Source: Terramyces sp. JEL0728 (Eukaryota; Chytridiomycota; Chytridiomycetes; Rhizophydiales; Terramycetaceae). From it: a stretch of 32,848 nucleotides of DNA. Location of the stretch: NCBI GenBank assembly GCA_027603945.1, contig JADIIU010000138.1:1-32848 (forward strand). Direction: 5' to 3'. The translations under genes and the position numbers were made by a program. The stretch's first letter is position 1; each line of letters opens with the position of its first letter. The notes under the pieces are model-generated. The model was not told where the DNA came from. It did not search any database and was given only the letters and a program-made list of their open reading frames with translations. Shown here in pieces: positions 22,190 through 32,804 of this stretch.

Positions 22190-22897
22190 TTATTCGTTTA
22201 AGCTAAATAGATACATTTTACTATTACTAATTTCAGAGTTATCGCTTTTTGAAATGCTTTCATTATATCCTATTGTTCTTCTATGAAAATAACCGGGATA
22301 ATCGTCTGCAACGAAATCCATGCTTCTTTCCGTCTTATATCCACAGGCTCTTGCGAGTTTCTTGATATCCCATAGATCATATGGCAATCCATTCTTGATT
22401 GTTACCGCTACGATTCCTTTTGCAAGTAATGCCTTCTTGCAAGCCTGGAAAAACTTTAACAGCAATTCTTGATTTGCTTCCACATTCCTATTCTGGTCTT
22501 TGATGCCGAGCCCAACGTGCGGGAAATTGAATATAATCTTGTCATACTTTTTAATTCTCTTGTCAAACTTTGTACAGTCAACACCGTAGATGACTTTTCC
22601 TTCCAAATCAAGTATATTTTGAATATTCTCTACCGCATCCGGGTATTTTTCATTTATTGTCTCCTCCGAATCAAAGCAAGTGCAAGTAAAGTTGGTTGCA
22701 TCCAGATATTTGATGGCAAATACATTTGAGAATGAAAAATTTCCCTCTCCCACAAACAACACCTTGTCTGAGTCTACAATTTCTAATTTATATCTGAACG
22801 ACTTTTTTTTAACCTTTGACTCTTCCTTGTGAGCCTTCTTTTGCTTTTGAAGAGCTTTATGGTTGTTTATTGCTTTTTTCAAACCACCTTTTGCCAT
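22190..22897 (-). CDS. BMT5: BMT5-like 25S/28S rRNA (uridine-N3) methyltransferase
   Basis: Intron-free, 235 aa, the only sizeable gene besides AlkB without introns. Rossmann methyltransferase of the DUF2431 family: a basic start MAKGGLKKAINNHK, the SAM loop VLFVGEGNFSFS, acidic strand CTCFDSEETINEKYP, the catalytic-region NFPHVGLGIKDQNRN, and the signature end YPGYFHRRTIGY. In yeast Bmt5 makes m3U2634 in 25S rRNA in the nucleolus. The ATG at 22895-22897 was chosen because it matches the family start; upstream in-frame codons run into the end of CTR9 (22 bp away). Confidence 0.88.
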   Translation of the reverse strand: MAKGGLKKAINNHKALQKQKKAHKEESKVKKKSFRYKLEIVDSDKVLFVGEGNFSFSNVFAIKYLDATNFTCTCFDSEETINEKYPDAVENIQNILDLEGKVIYGVDCTKFDKRIKKYDKIIFNFPHVGLGIKDQNRNVEANQELLLKFFQACKKALLAKGIVAVTIKNGLPYDLWDIKKLARACGYKTERSMDFVADDYPGYFHRRTIGYNESISKSDNSEISNSKMYLFSLNE

Positions 22898-22919
22898 TTT
22901 ATTGAGAAAAAAAAATATG

Positions 22920-25900
22920 CTATTCATCATCGCTGTCAGTAATAACAGTCTTTGACTTTTTGCCCCTTGCTTTTTGCGGCTCTTCATCTTCATCATCTGT
23001 AGCTTCCTTTCTCTTCTTTTTTCGTGGCTTTTTTGGTTGCTCTTCACCATCGCTTTCTTCCTTGCGCTTCTTTTCCTCCCTCATCTTTTCATTCTCAACC
23101 TGCATGCGCTCATTAATTTCCCTTCTTTTAATTTCCAACTCTTCCTGTTCACGTCTTTCGCGTTCTTTTTCTTGTTGCTACATTAGTTATTCGTTACCTT
23201 TCTGAGTCTATCTTCTTGCTCTTGGCGTAGTTGCTTCTCCTTGATTTCCTGTAGTCTTTCATGCTTTTGTCTAAAGAGAACTTCAGTTTCGTGTATTTTC
23301 TTTTCGGATATTTTGCCCACACCTTTACAATAAACAGCACGTTCTCTGGCTTTAGGGGCATCATAGCCAAGATTTTCTCCCTTGATTGATCCAAGAAAGT
23401 GAAAGACCTTTTCGGCAATACCTAAGTCTTTGGCAGATTCTCTCATGACATCAATTGAACGGTTTTCCATAGGTTGGTCATTCAACACATTTACATACTG
23501 CTGTTCAATTAAAGCCATATTGAAAAATAGAGATTTGTCCCATGGCGCTAAATGTATTGCCTTTTTGATATAAGTAAGAGCCGTTTTCATTGCTGCGACA
23601 TCTTTGCTGTTTTTGGCGAGAATGTAATATGCTCTAGATAGCGATTTAAGTGTGTGAATGTCGTTTCTGATTCCAGATTTTTTGTAGATACCTTCATACA
23701 AGGTAATGCCAGCATTAACTTGGCCATTTTCAATCAAAACGTGGGCAGCGTTAAGCATCATCAATGAATCGCTCGATCCTAATTCTTGAATTTGATTAAA
23801 AACATCCCTTGATTCAATAAACTTTCCTATTTCTGCGTATGCGACCGCTATTCCGTAAGCAGCGTGCACATTTGACGGTTCCAAGGATAGCACTTTGCAA
23901 AAGTATTCAATAGATCTACTGAAGTGTAAGAGTCGCTGAGTTTAATTAATATTTACGTTTTGCTGATTTGGATCACCACGGGCAAAAATCAAACACAGGT
24001 TCCCTGCGCTGCACAGTGCATAAGTGTCATACCTTTTTACTTCCAACACCTTTTCAAATGATTTTCTAGCAGCACGGTATCGTTTGCGCTTGAGATGGTG
24101 GTTCCCAATCATGTACCACGCCATGTAGTTTTCCTTTGAAATTGCCAAGGCTTGCGAATAGTAATCCAGGGCTGCGTCATCGTTCCCTTTCATATCTTCA
24201 ATTCTTCCTAGGGATAGCAAACAGTCATCGTACGATGGATGCATGCGAAGTAATTCTTGGTATTGGGCTTCAGCACTGCCAATGTCTCCTTGAGACTCAT
24301 ACAACCTGGCAACGTTGATCCTGATACTCGTTTGAAGTGCATCAAGCTTCTCCAGCTCCTCATTTGCTTTGTAATTTTCATCAAGCAACACAATCAATGC
24401 CCTTTCGTACAAAGACTTTGCCTCGTCTAATAGCATTCTAAAATGGTCATCTGTGGATTCGCTGAATGCAAGTTTGGAAAACTTTTTGCTACTTGTATCA
24501 AAATATTCATTGATTGCATCTGCTTCCAAGTGAAAAAGTACTGCAATGTTGTTCAGCAATTCGGGGCAAACCGCCGACTCTTGAGATTCCATTAATTTCA
24601 GCATTTCCAAGTATTCTAATTTAGGGATAACGTACTATTTCTGGAATTAATAATATCTGTTTGTTCATAAAACTCTGCAATATCACACAGCAATTCAATA
24701 TCGTTCAGTACAAAATCCTCATCTTGGACAGCTCTAATCATTTTTTGGAAAGACTCCAAGTACTGTTGCGCCTTTTCCGTCTTTCCTGAACTGGAATTCA
24801 GCGAAAAAATCATCTTTAGAGTATCATAATCATTTGCGTCTTTTGCTAAAATGGTTTCCAGGCACTTGATGGCATTGTCAGTGTCGCCTTTATAAATATA
24901 CATTTGCGCAAGACTATACTGGTTAACTAATGCGTTTGGGTTCAATTTAACAGCTTCTTCAAAATGTTTGAATGAATTCTCATAATCATTCTGCGTTAAG
25001 ATCAAAGTTACTTCACATTGACATATTCTCCCTTTAATGGCGAGGGCTTCTGCCAATATTTCATTCGATTTTGTGTAAAGTGGAGCGGACGCAGCCATAA
25101 TCTTTGCTTTATGGAAATCCTTCTTTTTCAGATACACTTCCGCCAGTTGTGATAAAACTAGTCCATTTCTAGGATTTAATTTGTATACTTCTGCCAATCC
25201 CTGTTGTGATCGCTTTTCCAACCTTTTTTTCTCTGCCGGTGCAATAGATTCATTCTTTGACTCGTTGATATCCATTATCGCCAAGAATAATTTTGCATTG
25301 CTGTTTGAGGGATTCTTGAATTAGGACAAATTACAATTTCAACTGCTCTTTCAAATGCTAGCCTCGCCTCGGTATACATTGATAATTTGTAAAAACACAG
25401 TCCAATTGGGACGCGGACATCTGGATTGATATCTGGTAAATGGGAGAGCACCCGTTGGTAATAGTTCAAAGCTGCTTTGTAGTCCTCCTTTTTGAAATAT
25501 GCCGACGCCTAATTTATGTATAAATTACAATTCCAATTAATGCTGGTACAAAGTTTGCATCAAATGACAATGCCTGTTTATAACTGGACAAGGCTTGATC
25601 TAAATCCCTGTCGTGCTTGGTCAGTCCTTTCTTGATTCTACTGCATATAAGGTTTGCCTTTGCGACGAGTGTAAATTTGTCAGATCGGCTGATTTGTTCT
25701 GATTCATTCAAAAGCTGTGCAGCCTGAATCAACAAATCCACATCCTTTCGCTTCTGATTTGAATCCGCAGCTAATAAAGTCTCGTCCACCTTTAATGAAT
25801 TTGCTGTTTCAATGTAATAATATGCAAGTAAGTTCAACAGTAAAATATGGTGTTTGGTATTATTGATTCGTTTTTCTCGTTACCAATAAATTACCTTGAG

Positions 25901-26121
25901 CTTGTTTCTTTCCGGCAAGCAAAAACCTTTCAAATTCCTGCTTCATTCCTCGCTTATGGTATTCAAACTACGTTAACATCTAGTACTGCAAACGAAACGA
26001 ATAGCTTATGATTCTGGGGATTCTGGTTCAAAATTTCAATCAATGGTCCGTCATTTCCTTTTAAATCACCAAGATCGACTTCCAACAACTGGTCGTTCAA
26101 CAAGATTTCAATTTTGTTCAT
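22920..26121 (-). CDS. CTR9: CTR9, TPR subunit of the Paf1 complex
   Basis: Spliced product 1020 aa. CTR9 is the scaffold of the Paf1 complex that follows RNA polymerase II and promotes histone modification. The start IEILLNDQLLEVDLGDL...GPLIEIL matches the family N-terminus. At least a dozen TPR repeats follow (e.g. FVPALIGIASAYFKKEDYKAA, SLGRIEDMKGNDDAALDYYSQA, NMALIEQQY), then a Gln/Glu/Lys-rich helix and a charged tail with KKPRKKKRKE ending SDDE. Seven introns: 25968-25986, 25876-25894, 25509-25528, 25315-25334, 24616-24635, 23936-23956, 23178-23197 (19-21 nt). Stop TAG at 22920-22922. Confidence 0.93.
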
Positions 26122-26317
26122 TTTTGAAATTCAAAAAAAGTTGATAATTCACCAAGCCCTATTCAACAACTCCATTTTTGAAAGGTGGTAAGAGAAGACT
26201 TATAACCGCTCAGAAAAGATATATTTGCAAGATTTAATTTAAAGGTTAAATTCAAGGTAATCCATTGAAGCAACTGGGAGTCAAAGCAGATAGTAATGAT
26301 AATTTCCGGTTGAGTTT
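26122..26317. other. Unique spacer upstream of CTR9, left of repeat copy 1
   Basis: 196 bp between CTR9 and the first repeat copy. The plus frame that enters copy 1 (ATT..KQLGVKADSN) begins here without a clear ATG. A GT...AG segment of 26 nt at 26188-26213 resembles an intron but is longer than all others. The 12-mer TCCATTGAAGCA near 26262 recurs in both repeat copies downstream of their gene (29408, 32664 regions), hinting that this stretch is an old relative of the repeat's other end. Confidence 0.4.
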
Positions 26318-26318
26318 G

Positions 26319-26700
26319 TTTGAATTCAGTAGCAATTGGTCATTTGTCCAGGATATTTGGCAAATCTTTGACGACCAGCCATTCCATGAGTTAAATGGCA
26401 CTCGGTTGACCAAGACAGATGGAACAAATACAATTGAATTGATTTTTGAGTTTCTTATTCATCGATACGAGGCTGTTCTGGGTTAAAGTCTGGCAAACTC
26501 TTGATGGTGATTTCATCATTCAATACAAGAATGGGTGGAGAATTCGCGGAATCAGGCTTTGGTCGATATTCGTCGGCGAGATTAAAGCTGCTGTCTCATT
26601 CAAAGACATTGAGCAGTACTTCAAAAGAGTCTGCAGCCATTGCATGGATCTAGAAATGTTTTCAAAGTGGTTGTGCTCTTTGATCATACAGAATTAAAAC
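26319..26700 (+). pseudogene. Decayed coding-like sequence, copy 1
   Basis: A plus-strand frame reads FEFSSNWSFVQDIWQIF...LNGTRLTKTDGTNTIELIFEF, then breaks; coding-like stretches continue in the other frames (VKVWQTLDGDFIIQYKN, FKDIEQYF..CSHCMDLEM). Copy 2 has the same pieces with different frame breaks (1-nt, 3-nt and 6-nt indels), so no single splice model rescues both. I do not recognise the parent protein. It is either a pseudogene or a fast-evolving gene with assembly errors. Confidence 0.45.
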
Positions 26701-26753
26701 ACAAAATTTAAGGACTTGCCATATCTGTAATCGATGCATGTGAAGGAATAAAG

Positions 26754-26897
26754 ATGAATTTGGTTTACATTTCTTTCTCAGTTACGGTAGCAACTGCACA
26801 AGAGGATAGATTATTACTCTATCCAGTCACTGAAATCGAAAATGCCAGAATAAATAAATGTGATTCAATGCCATTGTGCAAGGAACGATTGCATTAG
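26754..26897 (+). CDS. Small ORF, copy 1 (47 aa), doubtful
   Basis: ATG to TAG frame whose central part (VTVATAQEDRLLLYPVTEIE) is kept without indels in copy 2, although the surrounding sequence has several. A 10-bp insertion in copy 1 changes the C-terminus. It may be the last exon of the decayed gene to its left. No family recognised. Confidence 0.25.
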   Translation: MNLVYISFSVTVATAQEDRLLLYPVTEIENARINKCDSMPLCKERLH

Positions 26898-26987
26898 AGA
26901 AATAAATATGAAAAGAGTGCGTATTTAAACTATTGTTAAACTATGATTATGGTAGATTTCCTACCTTGTATTTAACAGCGCAAAACG

Positions 26988-29311
26988 TCAAACCAAGGTA
27001 AAGAGTTGCAAATGAACATCTTCAAGAGTCTCAATGTTCCTCTTCATTATCGCTTTAACTTGCTTGGTAACCAGTTCCGAACTGTACCCATCTTGATCCA
27101 CGCTGAATTTGCATATTTTGCAAAACTCGGCAATATCTGTGCCTTTAATATTATTCATAATTAAAGACGCGCTATACAGCTTTTTGGGAAATAAATTAAT
27201 CTCGTTAAATATCAAATACCTCGCTGGCCAGAAGCAGCAGATTTACAGCGCATTGAACTTCTTTCTTCTGAAGGCCAGTCGGCAGTTTTGGCTTGCGTTG
27301 CCAGAATTCAATGAGAGCAATTGAAAGTTTCTCAAGGAACCCATTCTTTCTTTTCCAAACTACATTTGTCTTATCCACTAAGATTAGAATAGCAAACCTC
27401 TGCAAGTGTGTGTGATGGCATCCCATATCCACATATTGCCTGTCAACGACACTAGAGTGCTCAAAGGAGATCTATTTGAATTCAGGATGTTGAATATAAT
27501 TCCTGCAATGCATTTTTTTCTAAACAAAATTTCCAGGTCAGTTGTAACCGAAACAATATCTTGGTGGTGGGCCACCTTTACTTTCTTTACTGCAGGCTCT
27601 ACTATATAACTGCTCGGTGTCAGCAGTTTTTCGTGTGCAATCGGTGGATCCAAGGAGATGTTTGTGCCAAAAATGCCAGTGATTCTATCAATAATGCAGT
27701 GGTTCGATAGCTTGGTCAGCAGTGCAGTTTTCAACTCTGTTTCCAGTACTGGACAAGCCCTTTCTACCATTAATTTCTTTGACAAGCCCATCGCGGTTTT
27801 GCATTTGGCGATTGGAGACAGGCTTGAGTTGTCAAAGTTGGATACATGGAGTAGAGCCGTGATTCTCACTTTTTCGTTTTCGTGGTAGAGGAGCTGCGTA
27901 ACCAAATCAAAATACACTTTGTGGTGGGACTGATTTTCGACATTTACAAGTTCATAAACCCTGTTGATAAATACACAGATGTAGTCTGGATTCAATGAGC
28001 AAAACAGGTCCTTGTTGTCTTGAACGACACTCATGAAAATGTCTGGCTTTTGCTGGAATAGCCCGACAAAGAGTTGCATATGGTTTGGGTATCGGAGTTC
28101 TACTGGAAGTAATCGAACAAGAATCTCTTTCAAGTATATGGCCCCAAAAGAAACGCTACAGATCTCTAGGATGCTAAATATTTCAGGGCAGTCATCGTTT
28201 AGAACTAGCGCGCAGAGCTTTTCTACCTTTGCCTCAAAAGATTCGAGCACCTTGGAGTCCTTGTTTGCGAGGACAGAGTCATACAGCTGTGGTTATATCA
28301 ATCGTACTATAATCAGCAAGTTCCACAGCGATTCCTCAATCTTGTCTGCGATTTCAGTGGCATATACTTTGAGCCCTTCTTCTTTGGACAGGACATTCTT
28401 CATGTTCAACTTGCATTCAGTAAACAGAATAACAATATCTGCAATAGCAGAGTCTATATGCTTCAAATACTGGCTGACAAAATACGACCAGACAAACGGC
28501 CAAATGGACGCAAAGGATTTAGTTGGGGACAAAGCAGACACTTGACCCACCCTTTCCATCATCAAGATGCTGGCCAGTGTCTTGTAATCAAACTCTATCA
28601 AGAAGAGTTGAATGAAATCTTGTTAGCTCCAGCCTACCTTTAATGAGAGTGGGGTCGAACAAGAAGGTCATTGTCAAATACGGAACAATCTTTTTTCTGT
28701 AGTCTGCATTAAACAGTTGTACCATTAGGAGATAGGGCTTCGGTGTTTATAACTGCAGATTTGTACGATAAGAGCAACTTGAACAACGAGCTGACCATTT
28801 GCATTTTCTTGTTTTTGACCAGCGTGGTATTGATGTTGGCAATCTTTAGCATCTCTGGTGACAGGCTCATTAAATTGAATGATCCAGATAACATGGATTC
28901 AAGTGCGTTGAACGACACTTTTTCAGACTGCAGCACATAGATGTGGTATTCGTACAAGTAGTCTGTTTTCAGCAAGAAGTATTCCAGACCGGACTGGGCA
29001 TCTCGATCTAATAGCGATTTGATAAGCACTGGATTGTCGCATGCTAGTGCAAAATACTCCTGCAGCTGCGGCAATTTGTTCAATATCGTCTTTTCAAGAA
29101 ACCAGGATATATATAATTCTTTGCTCTCTGGTGAATTCAGATATTGGGGAATCAGCTGCAGCGTGAGTGGGAGGACATCAGCCTTGTCCAGATTTGATAT
29201 TTTCGACAGCAGAATTGCAAAATCGTCCTTTGTGAATGATTGAGCGAGGAAATCCCCAGGTATTTGCGGCAGTGAGTCGAATACATTGATCTTTTTCTTT
29301 TTTGGAGGCAT
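26988..29311 (-). CDS. Helical-repeat (HEAT-like) protein, copy 1
   Basis: Spliced product 741 aa, almost all helix, with a basic start MPPKKKKINVF. I do not recognise the family; the pattern (LPLTLQLIPQYL, VYFDLVTQLLYHENEKVRITALLHV) is that of HEAT/ARM solenoids. A basic VEPAVKKVKVAHH segment lies past the middle. Five introns: 28704-28722, 28619-28637, 28287-28307, 27378-27397 and 27201-27219 (19-21 nt). The last one makes the genomic frame look broken at 27209, but splicing restores it and gives the same length as copy 2. The ATG at 29309-29311 is the first in frame. Confidence 0.75.
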
Positions 29312-29546
29312 ATTTGGATTGAGATTAGTCAAAAATTATTGACAAAAATATACTTTAATATTCGCCATTCTACATCGCTAAAGAATGCCAGTTTGTAATC
29401 TTACGTCCATTGAAGCAGCATGAGATTCCAGTGCATATTTCTGGCTAGGCATTAAAGAAAATGTTGAGACTTTGCATCTGGTGCATGTCAGGTTGACAAT
29501 ATGGCACTCGAGGTGTGTTTACAATCGTTTGGCGAGAAACAAAAAA
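29312..29546. other. Spacer between repeat gene and tRNA fragment, copy 1
   Basis: Promoter side of the helical-repeat gene. A short plus ORF starts MPVCNLTSIEAA at about 29385 and stops early; its counterpart in copy 2 continues a little further. Ends in six A (29541-29546), which on the minus strand is the T6 stop signal of the tRNA. Nothing else recognised. Confidence 0.4.
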
Positions 29547-29590
29547 TGCTCCTTGTGTGGATTGAACACACGACCTCAGCATCTTCAGTG
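29547..29590 (-). pseudogene. tRNA-Phe 3' fragment (nt 30-73)
   Basis: 44 nt identical to the 3' part of tRNA-Phe at 32805-32848: anticodon loop with GAA, T arm, 3' acceptor strand and discriminator A, with the T6 Pol III terminator behind it (29541-29546). The 5' 29 nt are absent and replaced by the start of repeat copy 2, so it lacks the A box and an acceptor partner and cannot make a tRNA. Confidence 0.92.
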
Positions 29591-29591
29591 G

Positions 29592-29995
29592 TTTGAATTC
29601 AGTAGCAATTGGTCATTTGTCCAGGATATTTGGCAAATCTTTGCCGACCAGCCATTCCATGAGGAGTTAAATGGCACTCGGTTGACCAAGACAGATGGAA
29701 CAATACAATTGAATTGATTTTTGAGTTTGATCAATACGAGGCTGTTCTGGGTTAAAGTCTGGCAAACTCTTGATGGTGATTTCATCATTCAATACAAGAA
29801 TGAGTGAATTCCCGGAATCAGGCTTTGGTCGGTATTCGTCGGCGAGATTAAAGCTGCTGTCTCATTCAAAGACATTGAGCAGTACTTCAAAAGCGTCTGC
29901 AGCCATTGCATGGATCTAGAAATGGTTTCAAAGTGGTCGTGCTTTGATCATACAGAATTAAAACACAAATTTAAGGACTTGCCATATCTGTAATC
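29592..29995 (+). pseudogene. Decayed coding-like sequence, copy 2
   Basis: Same content as 26319-26700. Here the frame breaks earlier (a 1-nt loss after KTDGT) and an in-frame TGA follows YKNE. A segment FKDIEQYFKSVCSHCMDLEMVSKWSCFDHTEL-like is open afterwards; split into independent pieces it reads the same as in copy 1. Parent unknown. Confidence 0.45.
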
Positions 29996-30015
29996 GATGC
30001 GTGTGAAGAATAAAG

Positions 30016-30183
30016 ATGAAGTTGGTTTACATTCCTTTCTCAGTTACGGTAGCAACTGCACAAGAGGATAGATTATTACTCTATCCAGTCACTGAAATCG
30101 AAAATGCCAGAATAAACAAATGCCATTGTGCAAGGAACGATTGCATTAGAGAAATAATAAATATGAAAAGAGTGCGTATTTAA
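30016..30183 (+). CDS. Small ORF, copy 2 (55 aa), doubtful
   Basis: Counterpart of 26754-26897 without the 10-bp insertion; the frame therefore continues to a Cys-bearing, basic end (KCHCARNDC...KRVRI). Conservation of the first 36 codons is the only support. Confidence 0.25.
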   Translation: MKLVYIPFSVTVATAQEDRLLLYPVTEIENARINKCHCARNDCIREIINMKRVRI

Positions 30184-30243
30184 ACTATTGTTAAACTATG
30201 ATTCATGGTAGACTTCCTACCTTGTATTTAACAGCGCAAAACG

Positions 30244-32566
30244 TCAGACCAAGGTAAAGAGTTGCAAATGAACATCTTCAAGAGTCTCAATGTTCCTCTT
30301 CATTATCGCTTTAACCTGCTTGGTAACCAGTTCCGAACTGTATCCATCTTGATCCACGCTGAATTTGCATATTTTGCAAAACTCGGCAATATCTGTGCCT
30401 TTAATATTATTCATAATTAAAGACGCGCTATACAGCTTTTTGGGAAATAAATTAATCTCGTTAATATCAAATACCTCGCTGGCCAGAAGCAGCAGATTTA
30501 CAGCGCATTGAACTTCTTTCTTCTGAAGGCCAGTCGGCAGTTTTGGCTTGCGTTGCCAGAATTCAATGAGAGCAATTGAAAGCTTCTCAAGGAACCCATT
30601 CTTTCTTTTCCAAACTACATTTGTCTTATCCACTAAGATTAGAATAGCAAACCTCTGCAAGTGTGTGTGATGGCATCCCATATCCACATATTGCCTGTCA
30701 ACGACACTAGAGTGCTCAAAGGAGATCTATTTGAATTCAGGATGTTGAATATAATTCCTGCAATGCATTTTTTTCTAAACAAAATTTCCAGGTCAGTTGT
30801 AACCGAAACAATATCTTGGTGGTGGGCCACCTTTACTTTCTTTACTGCAGGCTCTACTATATAACTGCTCGGTGTCAGCAGTTTTTCGTGTGCAATCGGT
30901 GGATCCAAGGAGATGTTTGTGCCAAAAATGCCAGTGATTCTATCAATAATGCAGTGGTTCGATAGCTTGGTCAGCAGTGCAGTTTTCAACTCTGTTTCCA
31001 GTACCGGACAAGCCCTTTCTACCATTAATTTCTTTGACAAGCCCATCGCGGTTTTGCATTTGGCGATTGGAGACAGGTTTGAGTTGTCAAAGTTGGATAC
31101 ATGGAGTAGAGCCGTGATTCTCACTTTTTCGTTTTCGTGGTAGAGGAGCTGCGTAACCAAATCAAAATACACTTTGTGGTGGGACTGATTTTCGACATTT
31201 ACAAGTTCATAAACCCTGTTGATAAATACACAGATGTAGTCTGGATTCAATGAGCAAAACAGGTCCTTGTTGTCTTGAACGACACTCATGAAAATGTCTG
31301 GCTTTTGCTGAAATAGCCCGACAAAGAGTTGCATATGGTTTGGGTATCGGAGTTCTACTGGAAGTAATCGAACAAGAATCTCTTTCAAGTATATGGCCCC
31401 AAAAGAAGCGCTGCAGATCTCTAGGATGCTAAATATTTCAGGGCAGTCATCGTTTAGAACTAGCGCGCAGAGCCTTTCTACCTTTGCCTCAAAAGATTCG
31501 AGCACCTTAGAGTCCTTGTTTGCGAGGACAGAGTCATACAGCTGTGGTTATATCAATCGTACTATAATCAGCAAGTTCCACAGCGATTCCTCAATCTTGT
31601 CTGCGATTTCAGTGGCATATACTTTGAGCCCCTCTTCTTTGGACAGGACATTCTTCATGTTCAACTTGCATTCGGTAAACAGAATAACAATATCTGCAAT
31701 AGCAGAGTCTATATGCTTCAAATACTGGCTGACAAAATACGACCAGACAAACGGCCAAATGGACGCAAAGGATTTAGCTGGGGACAAGGCAGACACTTGA
31801 CCCACCCTTTCCATCATCAAGATGCTGGCCAGTGTCTTGTAATCAAACTCTGTCAGGAAGAGTTGAATGAAATCTTGTTAGCTCCAGCCTACCTTTAATG
31901 AGAGTGGGGTCGAACAAGAAGGTCATTGTCAAATACGGAACAATCTTTTTTCTGTAGTCTGCATTAAACAGTTGTACCATTAGGAGATAGGGCTTCGGTG
32001 TTTATAACTGCAGATTTGTACGATAAGAGCAACTTGAACAACGAGCTGACCATTTGCATTTTCTTGTTTTTGACCAGCGTGGTATTGATGTTGGCAATCT
32101 TTAGCATCTCTGGTGACAGGCTCATTAAATTGAATGATCCAGATAACATGGACTCAAGTGCGTTGAACGACACTTTTTCAGACTGCAGCACATAGATGTG
32201 GTATTCGTACAAGTAGTCTGTTTTCAGCAAGAAGTATTCCAGACCGGACTGGGCATCTCGATCTAATAGCGATTTGATAAGCATTGGATTGTCGCATGCT
32301 AGTGCAAAATACTCCTGCAGCTGCGGCAATTTGTTCAATATCGTCTTTTCAAGAAACCAGGATATATATAATTCTTTGCTCTCTGGTGAATTCAGATATT
32401 GGGGAATCAGCTGCAGCGTGAGTGGGAGGACATCAGCCTTGTCCAGATTTGATATTTTCGACAGCAGAATTGCAAAATCGTCCTTTGTGAATGATTGAGC
32501 GAGGAAATCCCCAGGTATTTGCGGCAGTGAATCGAATACATTGATCTTTTTCTTTTTTGGAGGCAT
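30244..32566 (-). CDS. Helical-repeat (HEAT-like) protein, copy 2
   Basis: Paralogue of the gene at 26988-29311, also 741 aa after splicing, with only about seven amino-acid differences (for example NPMLIKS for NPVLIKS, KVERL for KVEKL, SPAKSF for SPTKSF). Introns: 31959-31977, 31874-31892, 31542-31562, 30633-30652 and 30457-30474. The last is 18 nt, one shorter than in copy 1, and because 18 is a multiple of three without a stop, an unspliced mRNA would also be translatable, adding six residues (VFDINE). Start ATG at 32564-32566. Function unknown. Confidence 0.75.
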
Positions 32567-32798
32567 ATTTGGATTGAGATTAGTCAAAAATTATTGACAA
32601 AAATATACTTCAATATTCACCATTCTACATTGTTAAAGAATGCCAGTTTGTAATCTTACGTCCATTGAAGCAGCATTACATCCCCAGTGCATATTTCCGG
32701 CTAGGCATTAAAGAAATGTTGAGACTTTCCACCTGGAGCATGTTCAGTTCGACAATATGACACTCGAGGTGTGTTTATAATCAGTTTGGCGAGAAAAC
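32567..32798. other. Spacer between repeat gene and tRNA, copy 2
   Basis: Homologous to 29312-29546 with more differences than the gene. The short plus ORF here reads MPVCNLTSIEAALHPQC and stops soon after. No further gene seen. Confidence 0.4.
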
Positions 32799-32804
32799 AA
32801 AAAA
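32799..32804 (-). terminator. Pol III terminator of tRNA-Phe
   Basis: Six T on the minus strand directly after the discriminator base, the normal RNA polymerase III stop. The same run follows the tRNA fragment at 29541-29546. Confidence 0.8.

Larger units (their letters stand above)
26318..29590. repeat. Tandem repeat unit, copy 1 (3273 bp)
   Basis: Starts at GTTTGAATTC and ends inside the tRNA-Phe anticodon stem. The unit holds, left to right: decayed plus-strand coding-like sequence, a 47-codon ORF, the 741-aa helical protein gene (minus), and the tRNA 3' fragment. It is followed at once by copy 2. The gene part is about 99% identical between copies; the outer 650 bp on the left differ by many substitutions and small indels. 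Confidence 0.92.

Noticed and set aside
22920..26121. Several small TPR genes in a row
   Set aside because: Seven 19-21 nt introns connect them into a single CTR9 with correct start and end.
27201..27219. Frameshift inactivating copy 1 of the helical-repeat gene
   Set aside because: The extra base lies in a GT...AG segment with TTTAAC; removing it restores the frame and the same 741-aa length as copy 2.
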